Below, one piece after another: positions 61,355 to 64,000 of a DNA stretch of 64,000 nucleotides. The stretch comes from Chryseobacterium turcicum (GTDB lineage Bacteria; Bacteroidota; Bacteroidia; Flavobacteriales; Weeksellaceae), in contig NZ_JAJNAY010000001.1 of the NCBI RefSeq assembly GCF_021010565.1, positions 1,096,001 to 1,160,000 on the forward strand, given 5' to 3'. The position numbers and the translations under genes were made by a program. The notes beneath the pieces were generated by a model. It saw only the letters and a program-made list of their open reading frames with translations. It did not search any database and had not been told where the DNA came from. Position 1 is the first letter of the stretch; every line of letters begins with the position of its first letter.

Positions 61355-62509
61355 TTGATTTATACAACACTTTTAAATATCGCTGTTTTTCAGGGAATAA
61401 TCTTAGGTTTAGTTATCTTAAAATCTTCTCTTTTCAATAGTAAATCCAATAAATATTTAGCATTTTTACTGTTTGCACTTTCAATTGTCTTACTCAATCA
61501 TGTTTTTGAAATTCACGGTGTATTTGAAACGTATCCATTATTGCGTTTTTTAGACAATATTGACTGGATATTTCTGCTACCTGCTTTCCTATTTCTGTTT
61601 ATTATCAACCGTATTGATGATGATGTGAAAAACAAACAAAAAACGTATTTGTGCTACATCCCATTTGTCTATAACAGTATTCTGAATACAATAATCTGCC
61701 TTGACGTAGTTGCAGGAATTTATAAAATTCCGGATTCTTATATGTCTCTTATCAATATACTTCAAATAATTCAGTTATTAATGGCTGTTATTATTGTTGT
61801 ATTTCTGCCTTTTTACTCTTATTTTATGATTAGGCATTTAAAAAATTCTCAGGAGAAAAAATGGGTCATCACACTATTAACAATTCTATATTTATTGCTA
61901 ATCGTCTGGTTGACGACTTACCTCGTTGAGCTGTTTTTTCAGTCTGATATTTCTTCAGTCATGAGTATAGTGGCTATAGCTGCAACATTTTTCATTCATT
62001 GGACAGCTTATATCGGAATTTATAAATATAAACTGGCGAAAAATAAAGAAGCTATTTATCAATTTTTAAACAACGATTTAGCAACTTTAACTGTTCATCT
62101 GCCAATTACAGAAAACAATACAACCGAAGAAACCATTTCTACTGAAGAATATCGGGAATCGATTACGGTAGATAATATTTATTTTCAGAAGCTGGAAATT
62201 CTTTGCAGAGAGCATCATATTTATACAGACAGTACATTAAATAGAGAAAGAGTTGCCGAAAAACTGGGTATAAGCGCAGGCTATGTTTCACAAATTGTAA
62301 ATGCGGTGACGGGAGATAATTTTGCGCATTATATCAATCAGTATCGGGTGGAAGCTGTGAAGGAAATGATTTCAAATCCTGAATTTGAAAATTACACTTT
62401 ACTGACGATGGGATTAGAAGCCGGGTTTACTTCTAAAACAACGTTCTATAATTCTTTTAAAAAAGTAACGGGTCAAACTCCCAATGAATATAAAAACACC
62501 ATAAAATAA
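61355..62509 (+). CDS. AraC-family regulator with N-terminal membrane domain
   Basis: A 384-residue regulator. Seven hydrophobic segments fill residues 1-220 (FQGIILGLVILKSSLF, then AFLFLFIINRID and further). The cytoplasmic C-terminus (residues about 270-384) is an AraC-type double helix-turn-helix: LNRERVAEKLGISAGYVSQIVNA and TMGLEAGFTSKTTFYNSFKKVTGQTPNEY. It starts at a TTG because an upstream stop leaves no ATG before the first helix. Membrane-bound AraC proteins are common in flavobacteria; the signal is unknown. The OMP gene immediately after it is a possible target. Confidence 0.9.
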   Translation: MIYTTLLNIAVFQGIILGLVILKSSLFNSKSNKYLAFLLFALSIVLLNHVFEIHGVFETYPLLRFLDNIDWIFLLPAFLFLFIINRIDDDVKNKQKTYLCYIPFVYNSILNTIICLDVVAGIYKIPDSYMSLINILQIIQLLMAVIIVVFLPFYSYFMIRHLKNSQEKKWVITLLTILYLLLIVWLTTYLVELFFQSDISSVMSIVAIAATFFIHWTAYIGIYKYKLAKNKEAIYQFLNNDLATLTVHLPITENNTTEETISTEEYRESITVDNIYFQKLEILCREHHIYTDSTLNRERVAEKLGISAGYVSQIVNAVTGDNFAHYINQYRVEAVKEMISNPEFENYTLLTMGLEAGFTSKTTFYNSFKKVTGQTPNEYKNTIK

Positions 62510-62599
62510 GTACCATTTTATACAGTTTTAAGCTTTTGAAACCTGTTTTAATTTTGATTATATGAGTTTTGCACTCAAATAATTCAAATTAACTTTTCT

Positions 62600-63139
62600 A
62601 TGAAAAACAAATTTTTAGCACTCTTCATTTTGTGTGCTTTTTATTCTCTTAACGCTCAGGAAAAAACCGATGCAAATACTTATCAGAAAAACAATGAAAT
62701 TAAACTGAATCTAATTTCTCCATTATCCGGAGCTGTGGAGGTGGGCTATGAACGTTTTCTCAACAAAAATTCATCACTGGGAATTTCTACATTTTTTGTT
62801 TTTGATGATACAAAAGAAAAGGATATGAATTACTTCATCTCTCCGTATTACAGATATTATTTTGGAAAAAAATACGCTTCCGGTTTTTTTGCCGAAGGAT
62901 TTGGAATGTTCACTTCTATTGATGGTAAAAAAATATACTCAGCAGACCGACTGACTTTCACTGAAAATAAAGATGTGTATGATCTTGCAGTAGGTGCTGG
63001 CCTTGGTTGGAAAATCGTTACCAAAAAAGGATTTGTTTTTGAAGCCAACGCAGCTTACGGAAGACTTTTATTCAATGCAAACAAAACAGATCATGACCAA
63101 GTTATAAAGCTCGGATTAAGCGTTGGCTATCAGTTTTAA
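62600..63139 (+). CDS. Outer-membrane beta-barrel protein
   Basis: A 179-residue exported protein. Signal peptide MKNKFLALFILCAFYSLNAQ, then a DUF3575-type barrel: EIKLNLISPLSGAVEVGYERFLNKNSSLG, YFISPYYRYYFGKKYASGFFAEGFG, and a terminal aromatic GLSVGYQF. Alternating patterns suit about eight strands with a final Phe as in outer-membrane proteins. It sits 90 bp after the AraC-type regulator and may be controlled by it. Confidence 0.85.
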   Translation: MKNKFLALFILCAFYSLNAQEKTDANTYQKNNEIKLNLISPLSGAVEVGYERFLNKNSSLGISTFFVFDDTKEKDMNYFISPYYRYYFGKKYASGFFAEGFGMFTSIDGKKIYSADRLTFTENKDVYDLAVGAGLGWKIVTKKGFVFEANAAYGRLLFNANKTDHDQVIKLGLSVGYQF

Positions 63140-63156
63140 ATATTAAACTTTTTAAT

Positions 63157-63325
63157 TAACCCGAAAAGTCACAAAAGATTTAAATACCTCTATTAAAGCT
63201 TATTTTTTGAAATGAAAAAAGAACACATAATTTCAAAAATATCTTTGATTTTTATTCTTTTGATGACTTCAATTATCTAAAAATTATCTATTTCAAATAT
63301 CTTTTGTCTCCTTTGCCGCTAAATT
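63157..63325. repeat. Palindromic intergenic element, family 1 (second copy)
   Basis: ACAAAAGAT (63171-63179) and ATCTTTTGT (63299-63307) are inverse arms. The left end (TTAACCCGAAAAGTCACAA) matches the one at 16015 closely, and the right end CTTTGCCGCTAAA matches the other arm. Confidence 0.7.
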
Positions 63326-63367
63326 TAAATTAGTTTAAAAAGCTTTATTAAAAAATGATTCAAAATA

Positions 63368-63397
63368 AAACAGACGCCCAAAAAAGCGTCTGTTTAT
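63368..63397. terminator. Hairpin terminator
   Basis: AAACAGACGC and GCGTCTGTTT form a 10-bp stem, loop CCAAAAAA, A/T-rich on both sides. It would stop the OMP transcript or the minus-strand remnant. Confidence 0.85.
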
Positions 63398-63428
63398 TTA
63401 TTTAAAATTAACTAACTAACTAACCGCA

Positions 63429-63549
63429 TTATCTTTCAACCAATTCCTTCACGTTTTCTCCATAGGAAGTAGGTATGTGAAGTTTTGACTTGTAATAATT
63501 GATGCCATTTTCTAAAGGCTCCAAGAAAAACAATAAGCATTAAAACCAT
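63429..63549 (-). pseudogene. Frameshifted 3' remnant of a membrane-protein gene
   Basis: One minus-strand frame (ATG at 63549, stop at 63436) reads MVLMLIVFLGAFRKWHQLLQ and ends with non-membrane text. The next frame ends PTSYGENVKELVER and a TAA at 63429. A helix followed by a charged tail split between two frames suggests decay of a transporter C-terminus. CstA-type carbon starvation protein is one candidate, not confirmed. Confidence 0.45.
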
Positions 63550-63622
63550 GGCTACAATGGCTAAAGTTGCTAATTAATTTACAGTTATTTAACTATTGTT
63601 TCTTTTTGAAAATGTATGTTTT

Positions 63623-64000
63623 TTAATGATGAATGAAATTTACTCTTTCTTGTGACAGAATAAAATTAACCATTGCATCGTTGAGCTCATTTTGATACGT
63701 TTTATCGGTAGTATGAAAACCGTGGTTTCCTTTTTTTACAATAATCAATTCATGAGTTGTTTTCGCTTTTTTTAGCATTTTATTGAGCCTTTTGGAATGT
63801 CTGATAGGAGCTATTTTGTCTTTGTTCCCATGAAGAATAAGAGTAGGGACGGTATTTTGGGTATAATTAAGTGGAGAAATAGTTTCGCAAACTTCTATGA
63901 CTTTTTTTCTTTCTGTTTTAATGTCATAACCGCTTATGCCATTGGCAAGATTGGTTCTGATGTCGATGATTTTTTTCGAAATTAAACCTACCGTCAGTAA
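63623..64000 (-). CDS. Alpha/beta hydrolase (C-terminal part; 5' end outside window)
   Basis: Open from base 64000 to the TAA at 63623 in one frame with no stop: 125 residues. VPTLILHGNKDKIAPIRHSKRL contains the acid residue region, and IIVKKGNHGFHTTDKTYQNE has the catalytic His. This is the last third of an alpha/beta hydrolase (acetyl-esterase or prolyl-oligopeptidase-like). The nucleophile elbow lies outside the window. No start codon is needed because the gene continues to the right. Confidence 0.85.
   Translation of the reverse strand, partial: LLTVGLISKKIIDIRTNLANGISGYDIKTERKKVIEVCETISPLNYTQNTVPTLILHGNKDKIAPIRHSKRLNKMLKKAKTTHELIIVKKGNHGFHTTDKTYQNELNDAMVNFILSQERVNFIHH

Noticed and set aside
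1..64000. tRNA or rRNA genes
   Set aside because: None found by reading for CCA-ended cloverleaf sequences or rRNA landmarks on either strand, though weak ones could be missed by eye.

Overview
The window looks like chromosome from a member of the Bacteroidota, most likely a Chryseobacterium-like flavobacterium. The evidence is AT-rich DNA, promoters of the Bacteroidota type (TTG, then about 17-25 nt, then TAnnTTTG), no Shine-Dalgarno sequences before start codons, a PNGase F-type protein and flavobacterial protein families throughout. Most of it is housekeeping DNA on both strands. The accessory parts are one stress-signalling cluster, one signalling/ncRNA locus and several dispersed palindromic repeats.

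Layout. 1-13.5 kb: an LtaS-like sulfatase (cut by the left edge), DUF2147, pdhB, kup, a Fur-like regulator with an OstA-like protein, two aminotransferases, a START-like protein, yqgE, pdxH, HU and panD with a flippase-like membrane protein. 14.6-21.6 kb: a tellurium-resistance-type (Ter) cluster of two TerD proteins, two TerY-like VWA proteins, a PP2C phosphatase, an unknown protein and a protein kinase with a zinc ribbon. This is the known 'TerY-P' phosphorylation arrangement with one extra gene. 21.8-35.1 kb: tyrS behind what reads as a complete Tyr-codon leader-peptide attenuator, asnB, a GLPGLI/PNGase F fusion, rsmB, a PhnA-like protein, an orphan ABC ATPase, a YceI lipoprotein and pheS. 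35.3-42.5 kb: a histidine kinase and LuxR-type response regulator, followed by three copies of a non-coding, multi-hairpin, terminator-ended unit. Each copy has the same palindromic box at exactly the same distance upstream. A GNAT/deacetylase gene pair and a dead lipoprotein gene lie between copies 1 and 2. 42.5-64 kb: DUF3108, a ferredoxin reductase and its ferredoxin, prolyl oligopeptidase, a LOG protein, a REP-associated tyrosine transposase (RAYT) with its REP palindromes and a deletion-derived copy, pepD, recR, a glycosyltransferase, secG, a two-gene M16 protease, a UvrD/PcrA helicase, an AraC-type regulator, an outer-membrane protein, a frameshifted gene remnant, and an alpha/beta hydrolase cut by the right edge.

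Most interesting signals: (1) the triplicated ncRNA family beside a two-component system, with covarying stems and conserved upstream boxes, which is reminiscent of GacS/GacA control of rsm RNAs but unrelated in sequence; (2) the tyrS attenuator, with a 32-codon leader containing Tyr-Tyr-Tyr and mutually exclusive hairpins; (3) the RAYT locus, which shows how a REP pair is left behind when the transposase is deleted; (4) several genes whose -7 box lies only 3-5 nt from the start codon, suggesting leaderless mRNAs. All functions are inferred from sequence alone; no searches or folding programs were run.
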